From Prorocentrum cordatum (lineage: Eukaryota > Sar > Dinophyceae > Prorocentrales > Prorocentraceae), in the NCBI GenBank assembly GCA_963575745.1, contig CAUYUJ010018317.1:1-64000 (forward strand): a stretch of 64,000 nt of DNA, in the 5' to 3' direction. Every line of letters starts with the position of its first letter. Positions within the stretch are counted from its first letter, which is position 1. The position numbers and the translations under genes are program-made. Below, piece by piece: positions 53,678 through 64,000 of the stretch. The notes below the pieces were generated by a model that ran no database searches, was not told where the DNA came from, and was given only the letters and a program-made list of their open reading frames with translations.

Positions 53678-53944
53678 CACAGGTCCCGTGGACGAGACAA
53701 GGAAAAACAAAAAACAGCAGTGAACGAGGCCACCGTGGAGTCCAATGGCTAGAGCTGCGCGGGCCGTGCCAGCCGAAAAACAGCAGACACGCTTGCATTC
53801 GACACTGGCAGGCTTTGCTTACCACCTTACCCTCGCGCATGGACCAACGCTGCCTCACCTGGCCGGCCCGCCAAGGATAGACCCATCGGCTGGTCTGCCG
53901 AGCCCAGTCCGGCAGGAGCAACGGCGAGCAGCGGACCGTAGCCC

Positions 53945-54139
53945 GTGGCCCCATCCGATCGCGGAGGAAACGGCCGACTTCAGCTGAGCGCCGACCTGAC
54001 GCGGGAGCTGAGCAAGATCATCGAGGCCGTGAACACGGAGAGACTGCAAGCGAGGTGCAGCCATTCAGAGGCAGAGAAGACTGAGGCGACGGCGACGCAG
54101 CCGAGGCGGTCGTCGAGAGCAGCGCGAGGGGCGAGGTAG
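53945..54139 (+). CDS. Short ORF of the duplicated segment (copy B), unrecognised
   Basis: 64 codons: MAPSDRGGNGRLQLSADL then TRELSKIIEAVNTERLQARC, ending after RAARGAR. It is intact here, while copy A is interrupted by LINE 4 at codon 57. The base differences between the copies are mostly amino-acid-changing, which argues against a functional gene. Confidence 0.3.
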   Translation: MAPSDRGGNGRLQLSADLTRELSKIIEAVNTERLQARCSHSEAEKTEATATQPRRSSRAARGAR

Positions 54140-54757
54140 CCAAGGCGGCGGGGCACAACGCGCGCCACCCCCTCTGCGACGCTGGGCTTCTTCGGCAGCC
54201 GGCCGACCTCGCCCGAACAAACGGCGAGACCTTCGAATTTGCACCCAGCTCGAGCGAGCTGGGCCGACGCCCCGAGCACGATTGCGCGCCCGCCGCGGAC
54301 CGGTTGGACCCCCCCCCTCGCAGAGCCCCGCCAGGGCGCCGAAGTGGCGCGGCAAGGGCCAGCCCAGAAGCAGGATGTCCGGTGGCGGGAGGTAGTAGAG
54401 GGCATCGCAGAGGAATACCGCGACCGCTAACCAGAAGAGATCTTTAGTTTCGATCCCCAGAACATTCGTTCGGTGGCGTTCAGGACCCGTCCTAAAACTG
54501 GCCCTTCCCCCCCCCCCACACTCCGTGCTCCCATTTCTGAGCTGGGGGCTTCGCGTGAAAGCGCCTTGGGCCCATGCGTAATCTTTGTCGTCGTGGTCGC
54601 AAACAGAGCCCAGTTGCAGTCGCCCTGTCGCTGTCACGAGGCGAAAGCGACAAGAGCCAGCAATTCGCCATCGCCTGTTGGCGAGACCGGCCCTGCCAGA
54701 AGGCCGCCTGGAAGTTACAATGTGCGCGGGGGGGCTCTGGCACTTGCACTGCTGCAC

Positions 54758-56110
54758 TGAGCACTTGGGGGGGGGGGGAGAAGAAAAAAAAAACAAAAAT
54801 AACAAAAAATGCACCCACTGACGCGCGCGGTTTTCCAGAGATGTCTCGGGTCATCGAGCAGGGCGTCGCGGTGAATTTGGCGCGCAGCGGCAACAGTTGC
54901 CCAGTGCGACCGAGGCTATCCGCGCGCAGGCGGTTGCTGCGGCTCGCCAGAAGATCGCTGCATAGGCCGTCGGTGTCGGGGCGGATCGGGACGCTGCCCG
55001 AGCGCGTTTGCGAGGAGTCCGGGGGGCCGGCGGTTCGGGGATGGCAGCGCGATTCTACCCGCGAGCAGCACCAGGAGAGCAACAGGCAGTAGGCCCCCGC
55101 TGGGGAGAAGCCCAGCAGGGGGGGCAACGAGCACACGCAGCTGCAAAACCTTCAGCGCCGCGCTGGGGCGACGGCCTTCGCAACGAGGACAGAGGCACAA
55201 GCGGGAAGTGAGACGCGGAATGGCCCAAATCAGGCGGGAGCTTGCCGCGGGGAAATCCGCGCAGCCCGTCGGAACGGCGCCAGCGCTGCCGCCGCGCGTG
55301 CCTTCTGGCCCTGCTGCCCCTGCTCGCTCGGAGTTTGTCTAGCTGTGGACGTCCTCTGTACATGTTCTGCGCCGAAAGCACGTGCCCATGCAAAGGGCGC
55401 TGCCCCAACAGGCGCGACAGCGGCGACAAGCTAGACCTCGCGGCAGTCTGAAAAGGCGACGCGCGAGGCTGATGCCAAGCAGAGACGCAAGGGCGGCGGC
55501 AAGACGCTGCATCTCGTGCTTGTCGAGGAGCGCGCAGTGCGCCGACCGGGAGCGGCGGCTGGACTTCGCGGCCCGCGTCGGCGCGTCTGGAGAGCGCCCG
55601 CGCTCGGCGCACAAGGACATCCAGAAACAGGTCGCGGTCCAGAAAGGTCCCATCTGCAGGCAAACGGCTGCTTGTCAACGTCGCTGCGATCGACGACGAG
55701 CTGTTCGAAGCGCGGGCGCCCGTCGCTGATCCAGGAGCGGCCGCGCCAAACCCACGAAATTAAGCCCCGGGAAAGTACCGCGCGCGCTAGTCGACATGGG
55801 CTGCGGGCCAGCCCGCTGGCGGAGCTGCACGCAAAGCGTCGCCAAGCTGGCTGGGGCACCTCGTCAACAGCAATATGCCGCCCAGCGCCCCGCGCAGACA
55901 TCGCGCACTCTGCGGAGGTCGACGACCACGCCATCCAAGACTGTCACAGGCCCTCATCAGCGTCTACGGGTGCGAGCTTCCCTGCGCCGGCAGTCAGAGA
56001 CGCAACGAGTCTCGGATACTGCAGCTGTCCAAAAAGGGCGACTGATCGGACGATGAGATTTACGACGGGGCCACGGAGGAAGCGCCCGCGGCAGGAACAG
56101 TAGAGCCAGA
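54758..56110 (+). other. Unrecognised coding-like remnants
   Basis: A G13 run and A-rich stretch (54765-54810) are followed by partial frames, none long or recognised. Examples are MSRVIEQGVAVNLARSGN (54841) and LISVYGCELPCAGSQRRNES (about 55956). No promoter, leader relic or domain is visible. Confidence 0.3.
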
Positions 56111-58194
56111 GGCGGAGGAGGGAGAGAAGAAGGAGGGGGAGGAGGAGGAGGACGAGGACGAGGACGAGGAGGACGAGGACGAGAACCCGAGCCCAAGGAC
56201 GAGCCCGCCAAGTTTGCTGGCGCCACGAGGAAGGTCGAGGGAGATCGTGCGCCCCAGGCGCTGGGCTGGAGGGTCGACCCCTCCCTGCGACGGCGCCATG
56301 CCCGGACGAATGCGTGCCCACTACCACAAGCACCAGCCTGACTCTTCTGCCGCACGCGGCACAGGACGCGCAATCCCAGAAAGCACCCCCAGCCCAGGAG
56401 GGCAAGGTGGCGGCAGTCCACGGCACGCATCGGCCAGAATACTGCTCCCATGAACTGGGGTGGCTGTCGTGGCGCGTCCGGTTGGGGCCAACTGACTATC
56501 GAATAGCTGCCCGAACCCCTGCCCTCTCGGCGAAGCGCCCAGGGGGCCCTTGCGCGCAAGAGCTGCGCTGCACCCCCCGCGACACTTCCGGGGGATGCCG
56601 GCCCACCCCTCAGGCGCATTCCCGCCGGTCGGCTGCCCGAGGCAGCAACCACCTAAATCGCCACTGCACGCCCCCTGGGTGCCGTGACCGTTCCTCCTGC
56701 TGCATTTTCGCCGCGCGTTTCTGATGGCGCCGCGGTCGCCCCCCAGGTGGCCTCGCCATTGCTCCCGGGGGTGACGCGATCGGCCCCCGGGACAACAGTT
56801 TCGACGCCCCTGTTCCTGTTCGGCGTACCATGATCGCCCCACGTCTGTCCTGAGGCTGGTCTTGCGGGGGCCTCTGCGCTCGCCGCGGCGCCATTGTCTC
56901 AAGGCCAATATGATGGCGCCCCGCAGCGCTCGCCGCAGCCTTTCTCCAAGTAGTGGCACTGCGCCCTGGCTCGCCGATCGGCCTCCTTAAACAATGTTGT
57001 CAGAACCTTTTGTCGGTTCAACGATACATGTAATTCAAACGTTTCTGGTTGGAACTGCCTTGTCTTCGCGCCAGGGGCTTACGTTCTACGGGCAGCGTGT
57101 TCGTTTTGAAACCACCCTCGGGTTCTACAAACACTTCGTTGTAGGTATAGAGGATGCCACGAGGGTCGGCCCCCGCTCAACTTCTGTCTCCTGCCCACGT
57201 TGGTGGCGCCTGCAGGCGCCCACCGCGACGTGCCGCGCATTTACTGGAGTCGCCTCCCTTGGCGGATGTGCACGAGGCGCGCCCGCAGCCATCCCAGCCC
57301 AGGTCGAAGCGGATCTGCTTGCAAAACAGATTGCACTGCTCGCGTTTCCTGCATGCCACGCGCCGGCACATAGGAGAGCGGCGACCTCGGAAAAGAAGAG
57401 CCAGAGAGCAACTCAGAGCAAAAGCGGTCAACAAAGAGCAAGGCCAATGCAGAGGCCAACAGGGGGCAGAACACCCAGCAAGAGCTGGAACTCCTGGCCG
57501 CTGTCGTGGCCCCCAGACACATTTGAAAAACAATGCGCACGCCCCCCCTGCCACATATGCCGGCAACGCCTCGGGCCGCCGCCCCTGCGAAAGCGCGAGG
57601 GCCCCTGGGGAACGCGAGCCCGGGGCAGTTGAAACGGCGGGGCGCGGCGTCGGCCAGTCAGCCACGACGCCCGCCAGGGGCAAACAGGTCAGGCGCGGCC
57701 GCGGAGCGAACGGGCAACCCAGCGCCCCCGATAATGAATCTCCCCCGCCCCCCCTTAACCCCCCCCGGTTTTCTTTATCGTGCGCCAATAAGTTTCTATG
57801 GTGGAGGGGGGCGCGGAGGCCGAATTGTTTTCTGTTAGTTTCTTTTGTTTTTTTTTTGGGGGGGGGCGACTCGAAGTTGCTACCATTTTATCTTGGCCAA
57901 CAACAACATCAAAAACGCTGAGCACGGCAATGGTTGTCTCATCATTTCAGCCTCTTTCTCAGCCGGCCCCGTTGCATGCGTCTTTCAGGAAAGCAGAACT
58001 TGGAGTTACTTGTTTAGCGCATCCTTCACAAGGTTCGGGCCCCCCCCCCCCCCCCCCCCCCTCCCCCCCTGCCCCCCCCAAAGAAACTGCCCGGGCCCAA
58101 GCTCCCCTGAGTCTTCGAGACCTCAAGCTGTCGAGCCTCGTCACTGCGCCACCCCCAGGGGCAGCGACGGGGCGGGATAAGGCATAAGGGGGCG
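56110..58194. other. No recognisable gene; acidic (GGA/GAC)n tract and homopolymer runs
   Basis: 56110-56190 encodes an acidic run (GEEEEDEDEDEEDEDEN) in frame with a further open stretch to about 56450, family unknown. From 56450 on, opposite-strand frames overlap without any domain. C and G homopolymers occur at 57746-57770, 57851-57866 and 58040-58062. Confidence 0.4.
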
Positions 58195-58275
58195 CATCGG
58201 TCCCCGATCGCATCGCGGAGAGCGGCGGATTTACGATCGGGCGCCCATCGCCAATGCATCGGCGATGCGCCGCCA
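58195..58275. repeat. Palindromic CATCGGCGATG segment, possibly related to MITE family 1
   Basis: GGCGCCCATCGCCAATGCAT followed by CGGCGATGCGCCGCC forms a near-perfect palindrome of about 30 bp. It shares the CGCCGATG vocabulary of the family 1 elements but not their ends. Confidence 0.4.
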
Positions 58276-58429
58276 ATTTCCAGGTCGATGCCCCCCCCAT
58301 TGATTATCCCCCCAAAATCGTTGCCCCTCAGTGCGTCGCGAGCCTCAGCCTTGCCCCAGGCTGCCGAGCGCGCGCGCCCAGGCGGCGACCCAACAGGCCG
58401 CGGCCCTGCGGGGGGTCGCGACCCAGAGC

Positions 58430-59383
58430 GAGATACTTTCGAGCGCATGGCCAAGCAGAACGAGAAGATCCTCGGCCAGCCGCCCTTCATCGCGGACAAG
58501 ATCGCTATTTTCGAGATGCGTCCATGCCCATCGAGTGCGAAAGGTGCTGACGCAGCAAAAATGACGGCCTGCTTTTTCAAGGCGCCCGGCAAGCCGTCCC
58601 CGAGATGGTCTACAGCGGCGGTTCTCTCTCACGAGCTGCGAGCACGGGCGCATCTCCTACGGAAAAAGACAAGGGGCGCGTCGAGCTGGCGGTGGCGCTG
58701 TCTTACAAGACCTACTGCGAGAAAGACATCCGCTTCTACGACACCTTCGCGGATACCAGAGCCGCCCGAGAACCTCTTCTGGCGCGTGCCGAGCGTCAAG
58801 TCGGAGAAGCTCTAGCCTGCCAAGAAGAAACACATCGAGCTCAGCTCCGAGAGCGCCCAGCGCCTCAGTCTCGGCCCCTGCACCGAGCGCGTCGGCAAGG
58901 CCCTCCCCAACATCCCCATCCAAGCACCTCGATATCCACGACCTCGTGCTGCCGATTAACAAGGGCTTCGAGCCCGTCGAGAAGATGCCCGAGGAGTGCT
59001 CCTCCGGCGTGCAGAGCGATCAGCTCATCGAGGGGACCCCCCACGAGGCAAAGCAGTTCGTCAACTGGTGCCGCGACAACTGCGCGGCGCGGGGCATTGA
59101 CCACGCGCGAGCCACCACGCAAGCGGTCGCCGAGTAGAGCCTAATGCGCACTGCGGACAGGGCCCACAAGCTCCAGCAGGAGAACTGCATGGACAAGCGC
59201 CCGCGGCTTGGCTACGCAAGAACCGACAGGCAGCTCCGCTTCGAGACAATGGTTCTCGACCTGCACATCAAGATGAATTTCGAAGAGTTCGCCCAGAACC
59301 ACGCCGACCACGACAAGATGCACAACCAGCGCGACGCGAAGGCCGAGCCAGAGGGCGACAAGTTGACGCCGAAGGACGCCTGA
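58430..59383 (+). pseudogene. Unrecognised decayed coding region
   Basis: One frame reads DTFERMAKQNEKILGQPPFI then ADKIAIFEMRPCPS, and later PENLFWRVPSVKSEKL, with a TAG at 58813 and then KKKHIELSSESAQRLSLG. A second frame from about 58946 gives NKGFEPVEKMPEECSSGVQS and HEAKQFVNWCRDNC. After TAG at 59135 it continues with RLGYARTDRQLRFETMVLDL and IKMNFEEFAQNHADHDKM to a stop at 59381-59383. Composition is protein-like, but no family is recognised. Two stops and a frame change indicate decay or missed introns. Confidence 0.45.
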
Positions 59384-59629
59384 GAGCCGAGCGGCGGCGA
59401 GCCGCGAACGCCTGGCGCACGAGCGCCCCCAGCCGAGCGCCCCCATGCTATTCGCTGCGAGGGTGCCGCGCGAGCGTCTCGAGGCACACGCTCGTGCCTC
59501 GTCTGCTTTCATGCTCCAAACGAGCGTTCGAGCACACGCGAGTGGCGTTCCACGCTACGGGTCACGACCCCCCCCCTCTCGCCGAGCGCTCCTCGATCAA
59601 GCATCAAGGAATCAAGCGGGCTCGACCCT
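59384..59629. other. No feature seen
   Basis: Short GC-rich spacer before the satellite. No gene. Confidence 0.4.
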
Positions 59630-60400
59630 CCATCCTCGGATCGAGGACCCGAGATCTTGACTCCGAGCATTTTCGAGCACCTTGGGTCCTAGATCCGACG
59701 ATCGCCAAGCTTGGACTGGAAGATCTCGGGTTCGCGATCCGAGGATGGAGGGTCGCGGATCGGCCCCGTCGCCGTCGCCAGGCCCTTGCCGCCCTCAAGG
59801 AGGCCCGATCCTCGGATTGATGGTCCGAGATCTTGGCCCCGAGCAGCTTTGAGCGCCTTGGATCCTAGATCCGAGGATCGCCGCGCTCGGATTAAAAGAT
59901 CTCGGGTTCGCGATCCGAGGATCGAGGATCGAGCCTCGGCGATCGTCGATCTCCCTTGTCGCCGTTCTCGGGCCCAGGCTGCCACCCAGCAGGCTCGATC
60001 CTCGGATCGAGGATCCGGGGTCTTGATCCCGGGCATCTTCGAACGCCTTGGATCCTAGATCCGAGGATCGCCACGCTTGGACTCGAAGACCTCGGGTTTG
60101 CGATCCGAGGGTCGAGGATCGAGCCTCGGCGATCGTCGATCGCCCTCGTCGCCGCCCTCGGGCCCAGACCGCCATCAAAGAGCCTCGATCCTCGGACCGA
60201 GGATCCGAGATCTTGACCCCGAGCATCTTCGAACGCCTTGGATCCTAGATCCGAGGATCGCCACGCTTGGACTCGAAGACCTCGGGTTTGCGATCCGAGG
60301 GTCGGGGATCGAGCCTCGGCGATCGTCGATTTCCCTCGTCGCCGTCCTCGGGCCCAGGCTGCCATCAAGCAGGCCCCCTCGAAGCTGGGACCCCTCGTCG
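59630..60400. repeat. ~187-bp satellite (about 4 units) rich in GATCCTCGGATCGAGGATC
   Basis: Units share GATCCTAGATCCGAGGATCG, GACTCGAAGACCTCGGGTTT and GAGCCTCGGCGATCGTCGAT. Repeats of GATCCTAGATCC near 59690, 59869, 60050 and 60240 give periods of 180-190 bp. The two rightmost full units are the most alike. Open frames on both strands are artefacts. Confidence 0.85.
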
Positions 60401-61257
60401 TTTCGCCGTTCGCAGTGGTCTCCAGCACGCGTGGGCCCGTCCACCTTGCAGTTCCTCGGCCGTCTTGCTATCCTTCGTCTCACGCTGTAGCACAGCATCG
60501 CTGTCGCGTTTTAAAGTGTAGGTCGCGACGCGTTCTGCGGTGAAAAAAAACCCTCGATGCTGGTGGGCGAGGGCGCGAGAGGAAAGGCGCCCCCCCTGCG
60601 CTGCGCGCCAGATTCATCTAGAAGAAAGGCAGCGCGACCCGCGCAGGAACGGGCGCCGCTGCTCTCGCGCCATCCGCGCGTTCCAGACCGGGGCCCTCTT
60701 GTCGGCATGGCGAGGCGGGGCGCGACCGTCGACGCCCGCTGCCTGTCGCCAGCGCTCGCCTATGGCGCCCGGGCGCTGGGGGGCTCAGCTTGTCATTGGG
60801 CGCGCGTGCGCTTCCTCTGCCGGCCTGGTGGCGCCGCGCCCTGCTGTTGCTCTCCGCTCGCGCGCCCCCTTCCCCCCCCCCATCGCGCCCCCTGCCGAGA
60901 AGCGCGCGCTCTTTCTGGCAGGGGGCTGGCCGAAGCGGGCCACGCGTAGCCATGCTTGCTCCGCTGCTTGCGCACGCAGCCACCCCCTCTTCCTCCCCCG
61001 TTGTCTTCGATGCGAAGTTCGCCTGCGAGCGTCGTCCATTTCCACGGTCTCGACGAGCGGGCCTGGCGCAAGGGCCCAGTTGACCCACCTTTGCAGAGCC
61101 ATTCGCTCGTCGGGTCGGACGAGGGGGGGGCATTGGAAATGGGGGGGCGCGCGTGGTCTCGACCCCGCCGCTGGGCACCTCTCACGCTACATTGTCGGTT
61201 CTCTCGGCGCTGGCAGGTGCCAGAGAAACCAGTTCCGCGACCTGATTCGAGACTTGA
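60401..61257. other. No recognisable gene
   Basis: GC-rich DNA with several overlapping open frames on both strands and no domain. An A8 run lies at 60543-60550. Confidence 0.4.
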
Positions 61258-61385
61258 CCGCCGTCGTCGTCCTCGTCGTCGTCGTCTTCCTCGTCGTCGT
61301 CGTCGTCGTCTACCTCGTCGTCCTTGTCATCGTCGTCGATCTCGTCGTCGACCTCGTCGTCGACCTCGTCGTCGTCGTCGCCCCC
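61258..61385. repeat. (CGT)n microsatellite
   Basis: CGTCGTC and CTCGTCGTC triplets over about 130 bp. Confidence 0.9.
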
Positions 61386-61599
61386 GTTGGCGCCCCCGCT
61401 CGTCGCTGGGCCCGACCCTCCTCTCACCTCCCCCCCCCCGTGCGCCTCGAGGGAGCGGGCCCGAGGGGCTGATCGGCCCGCCGCCGCCGGGGCCGCCTTC
61501 CCCCCCGCCCCCCCGCGGGGGGGAGCCCCGCGCCTCACATATCGCGGAGCGGCGCGGGGGAGGGGGGGGGGGGGGGCAGGCCGAAGCGCCCACGGTGCC

Positions 61600-61676
61600 G
61601 AAGGCGACGACGACAAAGACAAAGACAAAGACGACAAAGACGGCGGCGACGACGACGACGACGGCGACGACGGCGA
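61600..61676. repeat. (GAC/AAG)n microsatellite up to the gap
   Basis: GACAAAGACAAAG and GACGACGACG repeats run straight into the N gap. Confidence 0.9.
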
Positions 61677-61776
61677 NNNNNNNNNNNNNNNNNNNNNNNN
61701 NNNNNNNNNNNNNNNNNNNNNNNNNNNNNNNNNNNNNNNNNNNNNNNNNNNNNNNNNNNNNNNNNNNNNNNNNNNN
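61677..61776. other. Assembly gap of 100 N
   Basis: Exactly 100 N, which is a conventional placeholder. The true length is unknown. It is flanked by (GAC)n on the left and (TCC)n on the right. Confidence 1.
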
Positions 61777-61836
61777 GACTCCTCCTCCGCTCCTCCTCCT
61801 CCTCCTCCTCTCCTCCTCCTCCTCCTCCTCCTCCTG
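61777..61836. repeat. (TCC)n microsatellite right of the gap
   Basis: About 19 TCC units directly after the gap. Confidence 0.95.
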
Positions 61837-62267
61837 CTGGATCCGCAACCCCGGCATGTGTCCCACTTTGGGACGCATGGCCACCGGGGTTAGGCGTGTC
61901 GGCCGAGAGTCCGCCACAAGACTGCAGGGGCCGCTGCCGCAGACGCTCCTGCTCGACGGATCAGCGGCGACCGATGGGCGGCGTGGGATCACTGTGTCCC
62001 CGCCGATGTCAAACAATCGCCATCCCCCGTGGCTCCCTCTCCAGGACGCATGGCTGGAGTGGACGGGTCGAAATCAGACAACAAACACGAACTCAAGGCA
62101 GAGCTAAGGTGGCACATACGAGGAGAGGCACAGAAGAAGGAAGGCCGAGAGGAGGGAGGACAAGAGGGACGAAGGAGGGTAGGCGCCACCGAAACTCATT
62201 CAGGCTAAAGAACTGCACGAAGCATTCGGGCACGTAATTGGCACGAAACCTCAAAAAGGCATTGGCA
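61837..62267. other. No gene seen
   Basis: Normal-complexity sequence between two TCC tracts. No domain in either direction. Confidence 0.45.
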
Positions 62268-62722
62268 AAAACCTCCTCCTCCTCCTCCTCCTCCTCTCCT
62301 CCTCCTCCTCCTCCTCCTCCTCCTCCTCCTCCTCCTCCTCCTCCCTCCTCCTCCTCCTCTCCTCCTCCCTCCTCCTCCTCCTCCTCCTCCTCCTCCTCCT
62401 CCTCCTCCCTCCTCCTCCTCCTCCTCCTCCTCCCCCTCCTCCCCCTCCTCCCCCTCCTCCTCCCTCCTCCTCCCTCCCTCCCTCCGCCTCCCTCCTCCCT
62501 CCTCCCACCTCCTCCTCCTCCTCCTCCTCCTCCTCCTCCTCCTCCTCCTCCGCCCCCTCCTCTTCCTGCCTCCTCCTCCTCCTCCTCCTCCTCCTCCTCC
62601 TCCTCCTCCTCCTCCCTCCTCGTCCTCCTCCCTCTCTCTCCTCCTCCTCTTCTCCTCCTCCTCTCCTCCTCCTCCTCCTCCTCCTCCTCCTCCGCCTTCC
62701 GCCTCCTCCTCCTCCTCACCAA
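62268..62722. repeat. 455-bp (TCC)n microsatellite
   Basis: Nearly pure TCC/CTC repeats with occasional phase slips. The poly-Ser, poly-Leu, poly-Pro, poly-Glu, poly-Gly and poly-Arg frames are artefacts. Confidence 0.95.
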
Positions 62723-64000
62723 CTCGATCCATCTGCACCTGAGGAGAAAAAAACAAGATCGAACGAGCGGGGGCGCCAGGCCAGCAACGCATCTGGACTC
62801 ACGATGTGCTCCGCGAGCTCCCGGTACAGCTCCTCGACATCTTGGAATCCCCCCCCCCGAGACGCGCCTTTCTTGGGGCCTGGCCCCTCGGTGCCCGAGG
62901 GGGGGGGGGCGCCATCGTCAGACTGGGCCAGAACGGACGGCTAGCGATCGCAGCCGCAGCGACCGGCAGCCGAGACCACGGCGGCAGGGTGGTGTGCTTC
63001 CGCACGGAAGTGGGCCACAGTTCTACACGTGTTAGCATGCGAGTGCATCTTGTTGGCGTTGTTTCTATGTCTTATGATCGATTCAGCGATGCACGTGAGC
63101 AGTATCGTACAGACGTGGTCAAGACATACGGCATGAATGAATAACATGCTTCGGAGCTAAGCTGTACGATGGGAACTAGTGTAGATAGATCCTACGGTGG
63201 GAGCCCTTGTCTAGTTCCTGTGAACCTCAGGGCTGTATGTCTCGCCCATTGTAGTCATCTGTGTCACCCTCAGCATCCTCACATCCGTTACCCTTACAGT
63301 TGTCATTTTCACTGCCCTCTAGTATGCTTGTTCCTCTTAGTCGTCTTCCTCATCCTCATCCTCCTCCCCCCTTCTTGCGATGTGCAACGGTGGATCCAAA
63401 CCATGAACGCAGAGGTTCTCCTACACGGGTGGGTCCTACACTTCCGACGTTCGGCATCTTAGTCCTCGTCGCCGCAGTTGCATCGTCCGCCTCCTCCTCC
63501 TCATCATCCTCCTCCTCCTCCTCACCCTCCTCCTCCTCACCCTCCTCCTCGTGGCACCCGCCCCCTCGTGCCCACGCCACCATCTCCCTTCCCAGCGCTA
63601 GGGCCTGGGCGCGATGGACCCCGAGGGCGGCGACGTCGAGCTGGACGAGACGCTGAAGGCGGTGGTGGGAAGGAGCAGGAGGGATGAGGATCGACGTTGT
63701 TTCTATTGGAGGGGGAGGCGGGCGGCTGTGACTTGGGTGGCTGCGTGCTGACGGGTTGTGCTGCGGGTGCTTTTATTGACCATGGCCTTTGTTTTTAGTT
63801 TTTTTCGTATGGTAATATGAAAGCAGCACTGTACATAATAGGTAAGGGCACACATATGTATAGAGAGAGAGGGAGAGAACGAGAGAGAGAGAGAGATCAG
63901 AGAGGGAGAGAACAGTAAAACATCAGAGAGGTACAAATATGATGATACGATCCTTTCCGAGGGAGTAGAGCTCAGAGGCGATGAATTGTGTAGCCGTGTG
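62723..64000. other. No recognisable gene; (TCC)n at 63484-63552 and (GA)n at 63860-63925
   Basis: 62723-63040 is GC-rich. 63041-63480 and 63760-64000 are closer to balanced composition and may be a different sequence class. Two microsatellites are present. No ORF with a recognisable domain and no leader relic were found. Confidence 0.45.

Larger units (their letters stand above)
48516..54757. repeat. Segmental duplication, copy B (contains the 77-bp repeat insertions)
   Basis: It is homologous to 36375-39248 plus 44745-45362. Relative to A it has three differences: a partial internal tandem duplication (49232-49370 repeated at 49548-49690), two 77-bp-repeat insertions (about 50868-52320 and 52671-53677) and an expanded C/(CA)n tract (52351-52448). 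It lacks LINE 4, whose empty site is 54114/54115. Confidence 0.85.

Noticed and set aside
50868-53707. One foldback transposon with tandem-repeat arms
   Set aside because: The middle segment is host DNA present uninterrupted in copy A, and the right arm has its own 30-bp flanking repeat. Two insertions fit better.
39079-54139. The short ORF shared by copies A and B as a conserved gene
   Set aside because: Most differences between the copies change the amino acid, and copy A is cut by LINE 4.
62268-62722. Long poly-Ser, poly-Leu, poly-Pro and poly-Glu frames
   Set aside because: They are products of the TCC microsatellite on both strands.
1-64000. tRNA, rRNA, snRNA genes and bacterial-type promoters or terminators
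   Set aside because: None was recognised by eye. A covariance-model scan would be needed to exclude small RNA genes.

Overview
The window looks like nuclear DNA of a dinoflagellate. The main evidence is the dinoflagellate trans-spliced leader (DinoSL, a 21-nt core beginning CCGTAGCCAT and ending TTTGGCTCAAG). It is present exactly at 15507-15527 (+) and 44724-44744 (-), with one mismatch at 8737-8757 (+), and in weaker forms at 21968, 1118, 37712 and 49976. The high GC content, the abundance of microsatellites and the decayed non-LTR retroelements all fit. A GC-rich genus such as Prorocentrum is my guess from composition only. I recognise no ordinary housekeeping gene, tRNA, rRNA, CRISPR array or bacterial-type operon.

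Layout. 1-1117: low complexity with one short inverted-repeat element. 1118-6236: LINE 1 (+), decayed, with ORF1 (zinc ribbon and coiled coil) and ORF2 (endonuclease, RT, zinc finger, start of RNase H), cut off by a CAGCCT/73-bp satellite (6240-7565). 8020-8605: 84-bp tandem array. 8737-9730: a spliced-leader relic followed by unrecognised small ORFs. 9890-15400: microsatellites, minisatellites and five short inverted-repeat (MITE-like) elements. 15506-21879: LINE 2 (+), full length from spliced leader to poly(A) but frameshifted. 21968-27493: LINE 3 (+), frameshifted, head-to-tail behind LINE 2. 27898-36375: repeats, MITEs, a second 84-bp array in inverted orientation, and no recognisable gene.

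36375-54757 holds two copies of one segmental duplication. Copy A (36375-45362) contains LINE 4 (39249-44744, minus), which has an uninterrupted 1348-codon ORF and begins exactly with the spliced leader. Copy B (about 48516-54757) keeps the empty site (54114/54115) but carries two oppositely oriented insertions built of 77-bp tandem repeats, the second bounded by a 30-bp direct repeat. Between A and B lies LINE 5 (45363-48118, +), a 5'-truncated retroelement with RT remnants, zinc-finger remnants and a SAP-like C-terminus. 54758-64000: unrecognised coding-like remnants, a roughly 187-bp satellite, long (TCC)n and (GAC)n tracts and a 100-N assembly gap.

How it fits together. The retroelements appear to have been copied from trans-spliced mRNAs, so their 5' ends are the spliced leader itself. 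Four of the leader relics sit next to (GGA/TCC)n tracts, and LINE 2 has TCC repeats on both sides, which suggests insertion into that microsatellite. The A/B duplication acts as a natural experiment, because each copy is the empty-site control for insertions in the other.
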